Below, piece by piece: positions 1 through 8,813 of a stretch of DNA of 56,855 bases (position 1 is its first letter; each line of letters starts with the position of its first letter). The notes beneath the pieces are model-generated. The model made no database searches and was not told where the DNA came from. It saw nothing but the letters and a program-made list of their open reading frames with translations. The stretch comes from an uncultured Bacteroidales bacterium (GTDB taxonomy: Bacteria > Bacteroidota > Bacteroidia > Bacteroidales > FEN-979). The stretch lies in contig CAIYUC010000223.1 in NCBI GenBank assembly GCA_903929315.1, forward strand, positions 1 to 56,855, written 5' to 3'. Both the position numbers and the translations under genes were made by a program.

Positions 1-947
1 CCTGCCTGGAATCCATCCCGTTTGAAATCACTGCTGCCGGACTGGGTCATATGGGTCTGGCTGACGGAGTCATCCGACCAGCGATCCAGGGAGTTCAGCG
101 TAGTGGAGGGTAGATAGGCGTTACCACCAAAGTATGCGTTGATCCCGATATGTCCTGTCCTGACATTTAAGTTAAAGGAGCCATTTTCAAGACGGGTTCC
201 GGCTGACAGGGAGACATTTCCGCTGATCCCTTTTATGGTGGTTTTTTTAAGCAGGATATTGATAATCCCTCCTGTTCCTTCAGCATCATATCTGGCTCCG
301 GGGCTGGTCACTACTTCGATACTCTGGATCCGGCTTGCAGGGATGGTTTGCAGCACATCGGCAATGTTATTACCAAAAACTGTTGAAGGCTTACCATCGA
401 TCAGGAACCGGATATTCGAATTTCCCTGCAGCTCAATATTCCCGTCGATATCCACAGTGACCTGGGGCACTTTTTTCAACACATCGGTGGCTACGCCTGT
501 CTGGGAGGTAATATCATTCTCAGCATTATAGATCAGTTTATCGATCTTGTTCTCAATAATGCTCCTCTGGGCTGTAACTGAAACGTCCTTCAGCGTCATT
601 ACCGAAGTTAAAAGATGGATGACACCAATGGAAACTGTGGTTCTTCCATCGACTTTCACCGGGTTTATCACCTTCTGTTGATAACCGATAAAATCAATTA
701 CGATCCTGTAGGTACCTTGTGGTATTTTGTCCAGGCTGAAAGTTCCGTTCGCTCCGGAGGTCGTCCCTGTTAGGATATTATTGCCATCCTGCTGGTACAC
801 CGCGATAGTTGCATATTCAACCGGTGTTTTCGAAAGCGAATCTATGATCACACCTTTGATCTTAGCATAGGATGGTGACGAAATTTGCTGCGCTTTAAGG
901 CAGATATCAGAATAAAACAGGAGGATTAAAATGAAAGAGTATTTCAA
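1..947 (-). CDS. TonB-dependent outer-membrane receptor, N-terminal part (cut by window edge)
   Basis: The minus-strand frame is open from about 947 to the window edge, so the C-terminus lies outside. It encodes a hydrophobic signal-like segment ending near LKAQQ. A carboxypeptidase-regulatory-like beta-sandwich follows (motifs AKIKGVIIDS, GTYRIVIDFIGYQ), then a TonB plug domain (VTAQRSIIENKIDKL, FLIDGKPS, SIEVVTSPGARYDAEG, GGIINILLKK) and the start of the beta-barrel. This order is typical of Bacteroidota receptors of the OMP beta-barrel family, which import ligands across the outer membrane with energy from TonB. No ATG lies in frame before the plug domain. The likeliest start is TTG at 947, with another TTG at 977, so the start is uncertain. 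The substrate cannot be predicted. Confidence 0.85.
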   Translation of the reverse strand, partial: MKYSFILILLFYSDICLKAQQISSPSYAKIKGVIIDSLSKTPVEYATIAVYQQDGNNILTGTTSGANGTFSLDKIPQGTYRIVIDFIGYQQKVINPVKVDGRTTVSIGVIHLLTSVMTLKDVSVTAQRSIIENKIDKLIYNAENDITSQTGVATDVLKKVPQVTVDIDGNIELQGNSNIRFLIDGKPSTVFGNNIADVLQTIPASRIQSIEVVTSPGARYDAEGTGGIINILLKKTTIKGISGNVSLSAGTRLENGSFNLNVRTGHIGINAYFGGNAYLPSTTLNSLDRWSDDSVSQTHMTQSGSSDFKRDGFQA

Positions 948-974
948 ACTGATTAAGAAGTTGTTTGCAATTTG

Positions 975-982
975 CAAAAGTA
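975..982 (-). promoter_or_regulatory. Possible Bacteroidota -7 box
   Basis: On the minus strand TACTTTTG matches the Bacteroidota -7 consensus TAnnTTTG. It sits about 28 bases before the TTG at 947. If it is real, the TTG at 977 lies inside the promoter and cannot be the start. No clear -33 TTTG is seen at the usual distance, so this is weak. Confidence 0.3.
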
Positions 983-1023
983 TATTATTTTATTTAAGAT
1001 TATAATCGATTAATGCTCAACAT

Positions 1024-1355
1024 TTAACAGTAAAATAACTTTTGGGAGATATAGGATTCGAAAATGATGAGCAAGACAATATCTGGCTTGATATCATCAA
1101 TGATCGTCTCATTTCTCTTTTACTTCCGGCCATCGAAAATACAGGTAATCTTATTGAATGACTCATCCAGGTATGGCATCATTGAATTCGTGTAAGAATC
1201 ACCGATGATTACCATGAGTGGTAATGTTGAATCGCCGGTTGACTTTACTACTTCATAACCTTCGATGGCTGATGCCCAGTAGGGGTTTTTATGAGGAGGA
1301 GCAAGGTATTTGAATCCTGTAATGATTAAAAATCCTTTAAATCCTGGTCGATCAC
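1024..1355 (-). pseudogene. Decayed AlgX/AlgJ-like SGNH-fold gene fragment
   Basis: Reading the minus strand from about 1320 gives GFKYLAPPHKNPYWASAIEG and then LPLMVIIGDSYTNSMMPYL before a stop at 1122-1120. The GDSY block with following hydrophobic residues resembles the catalytic serine region of AlgX/AlgJ-type polysaccharide acetyltransferases. After the stop another frame continues with ETIIDDIKPDIVLLIIFESY and ends at 1024, which resembles the usual C-terminal end of such proteins (KPDIVI.EIVER). The gene therefore seems to have lost its 5' part and acquired a frameshift. It is a relic and probably makes no product. The family assignment rests on short motifs only. Confidence 0.5.
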
Positions 1356-1622
1356 GTTCTTTCCATGTGTGTTAATTAGAAAATAAGTTGCCTTGATTAT
1401 TAATCCGGGGAATTGGTAAAAGGTAACATCTCCGTAGAAAATTTTTCATAAAATGGTAAAATGTAAAATGGGAAGACTATTTTACTCCCATGCAATGGAT
1501 TCTTAAAGAGTCAATCTGTTAAAGACCTAAGAAACGTTTTTGAGTTATTGATTGTATCATCCCTGAATACGGATAAATCAAGACATTTTTTGAGTCAAGC
1601 TTGATGGCTTAGACGAAGCTGG
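1356..1622. other. Intergenic, AT-rich, no gene seen
   Basis: No convincing reading frame was found between the relic gene and the TPR protein. The stretch carries AAAATGGTAAAATG-type words near 1450-1480, similar to those beside the palindromic repeat at 8698-8769. Nothing else was recognised. Confidence 0.5.
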
Positions 1623-3848
1623 TTATCGCCTATTCTCACTGCGCAATTTCTGGTAAGCAACCTCACGGTTGTAATACGCATCTGTATTTTTAGGGTCAAT
1701 CCTGATCGCCCTGGAGTATTCGGTTATTGACTTGTCCCACTGCCCAAGGGTAAAGTAAGCATTGCCAAGGTTGTTATACGCATCCGGATATCTCGGGTCA
1801 ATCTCTATCTCCCTGGAGAAATCGGCTATTGCCTTGTCCCACTGTCCAAGGTGTCCGTAAGATAAACCGCGGTTGGAATAAGCATCTCTTGAATTTGGAT
1901 CCAAATCGATCGCCCTGGAGTAATCGTCTATCGCTTCATCCCACTTTCCAAGGTTACTGTAGACAATGCCACGGTTGTTATAGCCGTCTGAATAGTTCGG
2001 GTTCATCGCGATCACACTGGAGTAATCGGCTATTGCTTTATCCCATTGTCCCAGGTGTCCGTAAGTTACACCACGGTTGGCATAGGCATCTTTATATTTC
2101 GGGTCAATCTCTATCGCCCTGGAGTAATCGGCAATTGCCATGACCCAATGGCCAAGGTCATTGTATACAATGCCACGGTTGTTATAAGCTTCTGTATATT
2201 TCGGGTTAATCCCGATCGCTTTGGAGAAATCGGCAATTGATAGAGTCCACTGCCGAAGGATATAATAGGCGGTACCACGGTTATAATAGGCTTTATAATA
2301 ATCCGGGTCCATACCGATCGCGCTGGAGTAGTCCTCGATTGCCTTGTCAAATTGTCCAAGGTTCTTGTAAGCAACACCACGGTTGGAATATGCATCAGTA
2401 TATTTCGGACGTAGCCGGATCGCCCCGGAGTAATCGTCTATTGCCTTGTCCCATTGCCCCAGGTTAGCGTAGGCTAAGCCAAGGTTGTAATAAGCAGTGG
2501 GAATCTTTAACGGATATTTTTCGATGACATCATTCCAGAGTGTTATGTTATCCTTCCAATCCTTACAACGGGCATATGTGTTGGAAAAGAAAAAAGCGGT
2601 TATGACAATTGCCAAACCGGTAATTATCCACTGACCGTATTTATTCCGGTTCGCGAATTTGTGTGCAGCCCATGCGGCAAGGAAAAATAGACCAATGTAA
2701 GCGACATAAGTAAAACGGTCAGCATGGTAAGCTTGCCCGGCACGCACAAACTGTAACAGGAACATCACATTGAAAAGGAAAAATAAAACCCCAAAGACGA
2801 CGGCTTTAGTTTTACGGATAGTTAAATAAATCAGGACAGCAAGGGCAATTAAGAAGACAGGGTTCACCCAATACAATACAGGCAGAGACTCCCCGGGGTC
2901 AACCGGGTAAGGATATAGAATACTCAGGTTCAAGGGGGCAATCAGCTTGACCAGATAAGCGCTGAGTGAAAATAATCCCAGGAGAATACGCTCCAGTAGA
3001 GTGTATTTATCATGGATGTCGATGACCTGAAAATGTTGAAGAATAAAATATCCTGCCAGACCAAAACCAAGTGAAAGGACGAAAAAAGGGATTTTTTCCC
3101 AAAGGAGTTTCCATTTCAAAGGACGGTCTAACCAATAATCAAGCAAAAGGAGAGAAAGCGGCAGCGAAACTGCCTGAATTTTCGAAAACAATGAGAGAGC
3201 AAAGAAGAACAGTGTCAATAAAAAGTATATTGGCTTTCCATTTTCACTAAGTATATATTTAATATAGGTAATAAGGCTTCCCAAATAAAACACGCAGAAA
3301 AGCAGATCCTTCCTTTCTGTTATCCATGCTACGGACTCGACATGCATGGGATGTATCCCAAAAAGCAGGGCTCCTAAAGCAGAATAAATTACAGGTAAAC
3401 GCAATAAAATTAAAAAATAGAATACCAGCGAAGTGCAAAGTAAATGGATTAGTAAGTTATTCAAATGATAAGGAAAGGGATTCAATCCAAAAAGTTTAAA
3501 CTCCAACGCCCAGGATAAGAGAGGAATTGGCACATAGGTTCCATTCTTCTGTGTTGTAAAGAATCCTTTGATACTTTCCCAATTCAAGTGGGTGATCAGG
3601 GGATTGTCAGTCACATAGGCACCATCATCCCACGCTTTAATAAATTGATTGGATAAGGATGGTAGAAATGCGATGAATGTAATTATCAGGATGATAATCA
3701 GGAAAACCGTGCGTTCAGGAAAAAAATCTTTTTTATGCTGGAGTAAATTTTTTGGCTGACCGGTTCTTTGTTGTTTCTGAATGGGCCCTTTAACTTTCTT
3801 TGCTATTGGTTTAGGTTTGATCATACTATGCGTGAAATAATCTGACAA
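1623..3848 (-). CDS. Multi-pass membrane protein with C-terminal TPR array (GT-C/TMTC-like)
   Basis: The 741-residue protein starts with a basic cytoplasmic tail (about 1-45), followed by some ten hydrophobic segments up to about residue 425. The first loops carry KAWDDGAYVTDNPL and HPMHVESVAWITERKD, the signature of bacterial relatives of GT-C membrane glycosyltransferases and eukaryotic TMTC O-mannosyltransferases. From about residue 450 to the end there are roughly eight 34-residue TPR units with the pattern NRGxxYxxLGQWDKAIxDYSxAIxxDP. These are likely periplasmic and bind proteins. A lipid-linked sugar donor and a protein acceptor would be expected, but neither is shown here. The TPR part is also nearly repetitive in DNA with a 102-base period. 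The gene stands alone. Architecture is confident, enzymatic activity is not. Confidence 0.8.
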   Translation of the reverse strand: MSDYFTHSMIKPKPIAKKVKGPIQKQQRTGQPKNLLQHKKDFFPERTVFLIIILIITFIAFLPSLSNQFIKAWDDGAYVTDNPLITHLNWESIKGFFTTQKNGTYVPIPLLSWALEFKLFGLNPFPYHLNNLLIHLLCTSLVFYFLILLRLPVIYSALGALLFGIHPMHVESVAWITERKDLLFCVFYLGSLITYIKYILSENGKPIYFLLTLFFFALSLFSKIQAVSLPLSLLLLDYWLDRPLKWKLLWEKIPFFVLSLGFGLAGYFILQHFQVIDIHDKYTLLERILLGLFSLSAYLVKLIAPLNLSILYPYPVDPGESLPVLYWVNPVFLIALAVLIYLTIRKTKAVVFGVLFFLFNVMFLLQFVRAGQAYHADRFTYVAYIGLFFLAAWAAHKFANRNKYGQWIITGLAIVITAFFFSNTYARCKDWKDNITLWNDVIEKYPLKIPTAYYNLGLAYANLGQWDKAIDDYSGAIRLRPKYTDAYSNRGVAYKNLGQFDKAIEDYSSAIGMDPDYYKAYYNRGTAYYILRQWTLSIADFSKAIGINPKYTEAYNNRGIVYNDLGHWVMAIADYSRAIEIDPKYKDAYANRGVTYGHLGQWDKAIADYSSVIAMNPNYSDGYNNRGIVYSNLGKWDEAIDDYSRAIDLDPNSRDAYSNRGLSYGHLGQWDKAIADFSREIEIDPRYPDAYNNLGNAYFTLGQWDKSITEYSRAIRIDPKNTDAYYNREVAYQKLRSENRR

Positions 3849-3903
3849 AATTATTTAATTTATTTGTCAGTCTGTTAACAGAGGATCTGAATTTGTCCAG
3901 ACT

Positions 3904-4671
3904 TCACACCGGGATGCAAAATACCTCCGATTCCTCATAACGTGAGGCTATTGCAATACGTGTACCGTTCGCATGCATGGCAAAGAGGTCATGAACGACC
4001 TGCGGATGGTTATTCTGTGCCGAGAGGTGCGACAATACCAGGAGTTTCATAAAGGCAGAACGGTGGTTTTTGAAAATCTCCAACGCCTGGAGGTTGGAAA
4101 GGTGCCCTTTGTCTCCGCGGATGCGACGTTTCAGGTAGATCGGGTAATTCCCTTCTTCCAGCATTGTTTCATCGTAGTTCGCTTCCAGGAAGGCTGCATG
4201 ACATTGGCTGACGTGATGGATCAGTTGTTCGCAAGGCGTGCCGATATCGGTAAAAACACCCGCTGTGATGCCATTAAAGGTTATTGTGAAACTGTGCGGG
4301 TCTATTCCGTCATGCCGCTTAGGGAAGGAATTCACTGTGAGGCCGCCGATTTGGACCGGTTCATGGGCGGCAAATGTTTGTACGAGTTGCGGATCGAGAG
4401 ACAGTCGACTGTTTCTTTGTGTTAAGCAAGTAATGTAAACCGGTATCCTGTGTTTCCACGAGAGGACTTCCACACCCCTGATGTGATCGGTATGCTCATG
4501 GGAGATAAAGATGGCGCGGACCTTCGAGATAGATAATCCCAGCCGGGCCATGCGGCGTTCGGTTTCATGGCAGGAGATTCCTCCATCGATAAGCACGGCA
4601 TCGTGATCATTGCCGATATAGTAACAGTTTCCATTGCTTCCGGAGTTGAGGGAAGAGAGGTAAAGGTTCAT
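3904..4671 (-). CDS. Metallo-beta-lactamase-fold hydrolase, YycJ/WalJ-like
   Basis: The 255-residue protein begins with LSSLNSGSNGNCYYIG and IDGGISCHE, a start typical of the YycJ (WalJ) group of metallo-beta-lactamase-fold proteins. The metal-binding HxHxDH motif is present as HEHTDH at about residues 57-62. A later His (around 115) and the Asp of FTDIGTP complete the expected metal ligands, and LVLSHLSAQNN near residue 210 supplies a further His. Family members are cytoplasmic, probable DNA or RNA exonucleases linked in Firmicutes to cell-wall signalling; the Bacteroidota role is not settled. Length is normal for the family. The gene is separated from the TPR gene by about 55 bases on the same strand, so co-transcription is possible. 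Confidence 0.85.
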   Translation of the reverse strand: MNLYLSSLNSGSNGNCYYIGNDHDAVLIDGGISCHETERRMARLGLSISKVRAIFISHEHTDHIRGVEVLSWKHRIPVYITCLTQRNSRLSLDPQLVQTFAAHEPVQIGGLTVNSFPKRHDGIDPHSFTITFNGITAGVFTDIGTPCEQLIHHVSQCHAAFLEANYDETMLEEGNYPIYLKRRIRGDKGHLSNLQALEIFKNHRSAFMKLLVLSHLSAQNNHPQVVHDLFAMHANGTRIAIASRYEESEVFCIPV

Positions 4672-4704
4672 CTTGCAAAGTACGGGAAAATTGATGATCG
4701 AAAG

Positions 4705-4750
4705 AAATGGTAATCCCGATAGCTATCGGGAGGTAAGATGCAAAATGGCA
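4705..4750. repeat. Dispersed palindromic repeat, copy 1
   Basis: These 46 bases are identical to 8698-8743. The core is a perfect 18-base palindrome, TCCCGATAGCTATCGGGA (4714-4731). It lies between the divergent YycJ-like and RelA/SpoT genes and resembles a REP-type element. Confidence 0.85.
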
Positions 4751-4908
4751 TGGCTGCTTTCAACCTTTAAACCTTTTTCAGTTTTTTCAATCTAATCATC
4801 TATATAAGGGAACCCCAACTTTGATTTGAAATATAAAATCATCTTAATAGTTTGTAAGTTTTAACAGGAAGCTTTGTCAAATAATCAGATTGAAAGTAAG
4901 CAATCCCT

Positions 4909-6864
4909 TTGCCTCTCGATATTATGCACAAAATCAACGGAAAGAAACATATCAGCGAAATGTATCAACCGATTGAAGTTTCTGCATTAGAAAACGAAAA
5001 TGGTTTAGCACCCTGGTATGACGGCGATTTGGACCCTTTGTTAGCCTCGGGTGGGAGTTTGCCCCAATTATTTAAAAATACAGTCGAAGAATATCCGGAA
5101 AGTTTCCCAGTGCAAGTTAATAACGAAATATTAACATTTGAGGATTTGCTTGAGTATTGGGATCTGAGTGGTTCGAAATACCTTCTTAGAAAGGCATTTG
5201 GCCTGATACTGAATTTTGAAACCACTGGCAAGGAACCTGGCCATGCGGAAATGGTTCTGGAAACCGCAAAGATCATCCTCGATGATATGAACCTGGGCTT
5301 TGAATCCGTCCTGTGCTGTATTCTTAAGATTGTTGCTGATAAAGGAATGTTATCACCGGAAGCCATTGAACAGGAATTCGGAAAGCCGGTTATGACCCTT
5401 ATTGAAGGTATTCATAAACTTGAACAGCTGGATACAAAAAAGTACGATACCAATAAGGAAAACTTTATCGGCCTTTTGGTGACTTTGTCTGATGATATCC
5501 GGGTATTGCTCATCAGGCTTGCCATGCGTCTAAATGACATGAGGCATCTCTCTGATTACTCCCTTGAGAAACAAGGCATTGTTGCCGGAGAAACCATGGC
5601 ACTTTATATCCCTATCGCTAACAGGCTTGGTCTTTATCAGATTAAAAATGAACTTGAAGACCGTATCATGCATTTTACCGATCCTCTGATCTATGAACAA
5701 ATCGATCAGAAACTCTATGAAACAAAAGCCAACCGGGATCAATATACTGCCGAATTTATAAAACCCATTGCAAGGAGATTAGCGGAAAACAGATTTGACT
5801 GCGAAATCAAAAGCCGGGTCAAATCGATCCCTTCGATCTACCGGAAAATGGAAAGACAGAAGGTTGAATTTGAAAAGGTATATGACCTTTTTGCTATCCG
5901 GATAATACTGAATAAAACCATCGAAAATGATGCATCTGACTGCTGGAAAATCTATTCCCTGGTTACTGATATCTATTCTCCAGATCCCCACCGGTTAAGG
6001 GACTGGATATCTTCTCCGAAACCAAACGGTTATGAATCATTGCATACAACAGTAATCGGACCTGAAGGACGGTGGGTAGAAATACAGATCCGTACCCGGC
6101 ATATGGATGAGGTGGCAGAGAAGGGCTATGCTGCACACTGGAAATATAAAAATGAAGAGAAGGAGGCAACAGAAACTGATCTTTTTCACGGACTCAGAGA
6201 GCTACTCGAACAACCCGCCAGGGTTTCACTGGAGAAGTCAATTGCACAAGGGAAAAAGGCGCTTTACACAGATGATATCTTTATTTTCACGCCAAAAGGC
6301 GATTTGAAGAAACTCAAGCTGGGTTATTCCGTTCTCGATTTTGCCTATGAGATCCATTCAGAAATAGGTTCAACATGCACGGGGGCCATTGTCAACGGCA
6401 AAATGGTTCCGCTAAAACATATCTTGATGAATGGAGATACAGTCAGAATACTGACCTCCCGAATCCAGAAACCCCATAAGAGCTGGCTTGAAATTGTAAA
6501 AAGTCCGTCGAATCTCAACCGTGTGAAACAAGCCCTGAAAATGGAGTCTTACAAGGAAACTGAATGGAGAATACAACCTGTCTCGGTATCCAGGGTAGCG
6601 TCTTTCCCCGAGAGTATTTCCGGTATCAAAGCAGGAAAGGAAGACTATGTGATCGTCGATCCCGGGTTCAAATTGTTGCATTATCAGTTCGCCAGATGCT
6701 GCGCCCCTGCTCCGGGGAATACAATTTTTGCTTTTGTCAGCGTTACCCAGGGAATTAAAATTCACAGGACCTCATGTGCGAATGCACATCAGCTTATTAC
6801 GCATTATCCATACAGGGTTTTGGAGGCGCGGTGGAAAGAAGGTGAGACAGACAATTACAAATGA
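4909..6864 (+). CDS. RelA/SpoT homologue, (p)ppGpp synthetase with degenerate hydrolase domain
   Basis: The 651-residue protein follows the RSH domain order. Residues about 60-210 align with the HD hydrolase domain but lack its key residues: the HDxxEDT block reads KIVADKG and LADRLHNMR reads LAMRLNDMR. The synthetase domain (about 265-420) looks intact, with SIYRKM, VYDLFAIRI, GYESLHT and EIQIRTRHMDEVAEKGYAAHWKY. A TGS domain (about 450-510, IFIFTPKGDLKKL) and a zinc-finger-like region with CCAPAPGN (about 605) follow. The protein ends about 40 residues later, so the C-terminal ACT/RRM domain is missing. It should make the alarmone from GTP/GDP and ATP but not hydrolyse it, like RelA. Translation may start at the first ATG (4924) or later; 4909 is a TTG. 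It overlaps the next gene by four bases (ATGA). Confidence 0.88.
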   Translation: MPLDIMHKINGKKHISEMYQPIEVSALENENGLAPWYDGDLDPLLASGGSLPQLFKNTVEEYPESFPVQVNNEILTFEDLLEYWDLSGSKYLLRKAFGLILNFETTGKEPGHAEMVLETAKIILDDMNLGFESVLCCILKIVADKGMLSPEAIEQEFGKPVMTLIEGIHKLEQLDTKKYDTNKENFIGLLVTLSDDIRVLLIRLAMRLNDMRHLSDYSLEKQGIVAGETMALYIPIANRLGLYQIKNELEDRIMHFTDPLIYEQIDQKLYETKANRDQYTAEFIKPIARRLAENRFDCEIKSRVKSIPSIYRKMERQKVEFEKVYDLFAIRIILNKTIENDASDCWKIYSLVTDIYSPDPHRLRDWISSPKPNGYESLHTTVIGPEGRWVEIQIRTRHMDEVAEKGYAAHWKYKNEEKEATETDLFHGLRELLEQPARVSLEKSIAQGKKALYTDDIFIFTPKGDLKKLKLGYSVLDFAYEIHSEIGSTCTGAIVNGKMVPLKHILMNGDTVRILTSRIQKPHKSWLEIVKSPSNLNRVKQALKMESYKETEWRIQPVSVSRVASFPESISGIKAGKEDYVIVDPGFKLLHYQFARCCAPAPGNTIFAFVSVTQGIKIHRTSCANAHQLITHYPYRVLEARWKEGETDNYK

Positions 6865-7730
6865 CTAAAAAAATGAAAATGAGAAAAATTATTTTTGCAA
6901 TTTTAACATTGTGTTTTTTTTCTTCATGCTCGCATAAAATTTATGATGCACTTGATTGGCAAAGCAACAAGGTTACTATAGACGGTAAGATTCCAGAATG
7001 GTCTAACCCCTTGCGGTTTTATGACTACAAAAGCAAGATCAATTACACAATTTCCAACGATCGCCAGAATTTATATTTATGCATGAAAGTTTCCGATGAG
7101 ACATTGCAGATAAAAATACTCCGAGGCGGAATGGAATTCAGAATAGATACGTTGGGGAAAAAATCATTTCCTATTGCATTTATTTTCCCAATAGCGAATC
7201 AACAAATGATGACGCATAAAAGAAGCGAAACCCAAACTGAAAGAAGTCCTAATATAAAACCAGACCGTTCCTCCATGATCCAAAATCTTTTGATTCAAGC
7301 AAAAAAGATTCAGTTGATAGGTTTTAAGTCTCCGCTTGGAGGAATCCTGTCTTTGTTTAACACCTCTTATGGAATTTCAGCGGCAATCAATATGGACAGC
7401 TTGGGAATAATGTATTATGAAGCGGTTATTCCTTTCAGAACCTTTTATAAAAAAGAATTGACAGCCGCTGACACCAATAAATTAATCAGTTACGAAATAA
7501 AAGTAAATGCGCTTCCTGCACCTCAAATGCATGAAGGAGGTGGCGGTGGCAGAGGAATGGGTGGTGGCTTATATGGAGGAGGTGGGATGGGTGGTGGACA
7601 TCATGGTGGAATGGGCGGAGGAGGAATGCATGGGGGTGGGCGTGGAGGTAGCGGTGGAAACGTCTCCGGTAACAGTGAGATGTATGTTACGAATAAAGTA
7701 ATGACAAAAATGAAATTTTCTTTCAAGTGA
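6861..7730 (+). CDS. Lipoprotein with Gly/His/Met-rich C-terminal region
   Basis: The protein starts MTKKMKMRK and has a hydrophobic stretch ending in the lipobox FFSSC (about residue 23), so it is probably an outer-membrane or periplasmic lipoprotein. Residues about 30-110 read like a beta-sandwich of the DOMON/CBM9 kind (VTIDGKIPEWSNPL, NYTISNDRQNLYLCMKVSDE), a pattern found in Bacteroidota surface proteins. Residues about 215-270 are almost only Gly with Met, His and Arg (GGGMGGGHHGG, GGGMHGGGRGG), which could be flexible or metal-binding. The start overlaps the stop of the RelA/SpoT homologue, indicating translational coupling. The ligand is unknown and the DOMON-like fold is an inference from sequence pattern. 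Confidence 0.75.
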   Translation: MTKKMKMRKIIFAILTLCFFSSCSHKIYDALDWQSNKVTIDGKIPEWSNPLRFYDYKSKINYTISNDRQNLYLCMKVSDETLQIKILRGGMEFRIDTLGKKSFPIAFIFPIANQQMMTHKRSETQTERSPNIKPDRSSMIQNLLIQAKKIQLIGFKSPLGGILSLFNTSYGISAAINMDSLGIMYYEAVIPFRTFYKKELTAADTNKLISYEIKVNALPAPQMHEGGGGGRGMGGGLYGGGGMGGGHHGGMGGGGMHGGGRGGSGGNVSGNSEMYVTNKVMTKMKFSFK

Positions 7731-7817
7731 AAGTATGATCTCATCATTAAAATTTGTTCGATTCATTCATGGTTGGAGTGGACCGGTATCACTTTTTGTT
7801 GAACCAAACATAAAAGT

Positions 7818-8573
7818 ATGCAGGACATTTCTGTTGTAATAATTACCCGCAATGAAGAGGCAAACATTCAAAGATGCCTTAATTCCGTCAAAGAAATTGC
7901 AGGGGAAGTTGTAGTGGTTGATTCCTTCTCCACAGATAAAACAGTGGAAATCTGTGAGTCTTTTGGCTGCCGTGTTTTTATTCGTGAGTTTACAGGATAT
8001 GGTAATCAGAAACAATTCGCCGTCGATCAGGCAGTCAACGACTGGGTTCTCTCCATTGATGCCGATGAAGTCGTTTCACCATGTCTTCGGGATGAGTTGC
8101 AGCGTTTTATCGGAACCACCATTACCGGGAAAGGGGCGGTCTACGGATACTATATCCCGTTCGTGCTTTATTATCTGGGAAGTATCCTCAAGCACTGCGG
8201 GACAGGGAGGAACCTGCGTCTCTTCGACAGGAGGGCCTGTAAGTTCACCCTGGTACCTGTCCATGAAAGCGTTGACATGACCGGGAAGCCGGGGAGAATG
8301 AAAGGCAGGATCATCCATTATTCCTACCGTGACTTCAGCCATCATCTTGAAAAAATCAACTATTATACCTCGCTGGCGGCTGAAGGGAACCAAAAAAAAG
8401 GGAAAAGATTTCACAAATTTTGGGTAGCATTTAAATTCCCTGTCACCTTCTGCGTTTATTATTTTCTCAGACTGGGCATTCTTGACGGGTACCCGGGTTT
8501 CATATGGTCCTTCCTGGCCGGCATCTACACTTCGCTGAAAATTGCCAAAACCATAGAAATGACAAATGCATGA
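7818..8573 (+). CDS. Family 2 glycosyltransferase, WaaE/KdtX-like
   Basis: The 251-residue protein starts ISVVIITRNEEANIQRCLNSV, the nucleotide-sugar-binding start of a GT-A glycosyltransferase. VVVDSFSTDKTVEI and the DXD motif in SIDADEVV (about residues 75-82) follow. GYYIPFVLYYLGSILKHCG and RLFDRRACKF match the WaaE/KdtX group, which adds a glucose-type sugar to the lipopolysaccharide inner core. The C-terminal part has hydrophobic segments (FPVTFCVYYFLRLGI, WSFLAGIYTSL) that probably associate with the inner membrane. Length is usual for the group. No other LPS gene is adjacent. The exact donor and acceptor cannot be read from sequence. Confidence 0.85.
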   Translation: MQDISVVIITRNEEANIQRCLNSVKEIAGEVVVVDSFSTDKTVEICESFGCRVFIREFTGYGNQKQFAVDQAVNDWVLSIDADEVVSPCLRDELQRFIGTTITGKGAVYGYYIPFVLYYLGSILKHCGTGRNLRLFDRRACKFTLVPVHESVDMTGKPGRMKGRIIHYSYRDFSHHLEKINYYTSLAAEGNQKKGKRFHKFWVAFKFPVTFCVYYFLRLGILDGYPGFIWSFLAGIYTSLKIAKTIEMTNA

Positions 8574-8697
8574 GCTATTTGAACAGCAAAGCATAATATG
8601 AAGCACAGAGTAATTGACCGAAGTATAACAGATTCTCCCTGACCCTATTCAACTGAATAAAACTGGATAAAATTGGACACTTTATGAGACAAGAATC

Positions 8698-8769
8698 AAA
8701 TGGTAATCCCGATAGCTATCGGGAGGTAAGATGCAAAATGGCAAAATGGTAAAATAGTTTTGCCATTTT
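8698..8769. repeat. Dispersed palindromic repeat, copy 2, plus adjacent hairpin
   Basis: Bases 8698-8743 repeat 4705-4750 exactly, including the palindrome TCCCGATAGCTATCGGGA (8707-8724). The copy runs into a perfect 12-base inverted repeat, AAAATGGCAAAA (8735-8746) and TTTTGCCATTTT (8758-8769), with an 11-base loop. It lies between the convergent ends of the glycosyltransferase gene and the membrane-protein gene of the ABC operon. Confidence 0.85.
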
Positions 8770-8813
8770 ACGATTTTATATTTGTCCTGTGAATGGTAAG
8801 GTCACCAGGACAT

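Noticed and set aside
139-531. Plus-strand open frame of 130 codons
   Set aside because: It is the shadow of the TonB receptor frame on the other strand, which has clear domain motifs.
1829-2467. Several overlapping open frames opposite the TPR array
   Set aside because: They arise from the repeated TPR codons read on the other strand and have repeat-driven composition, with no protein-like features.
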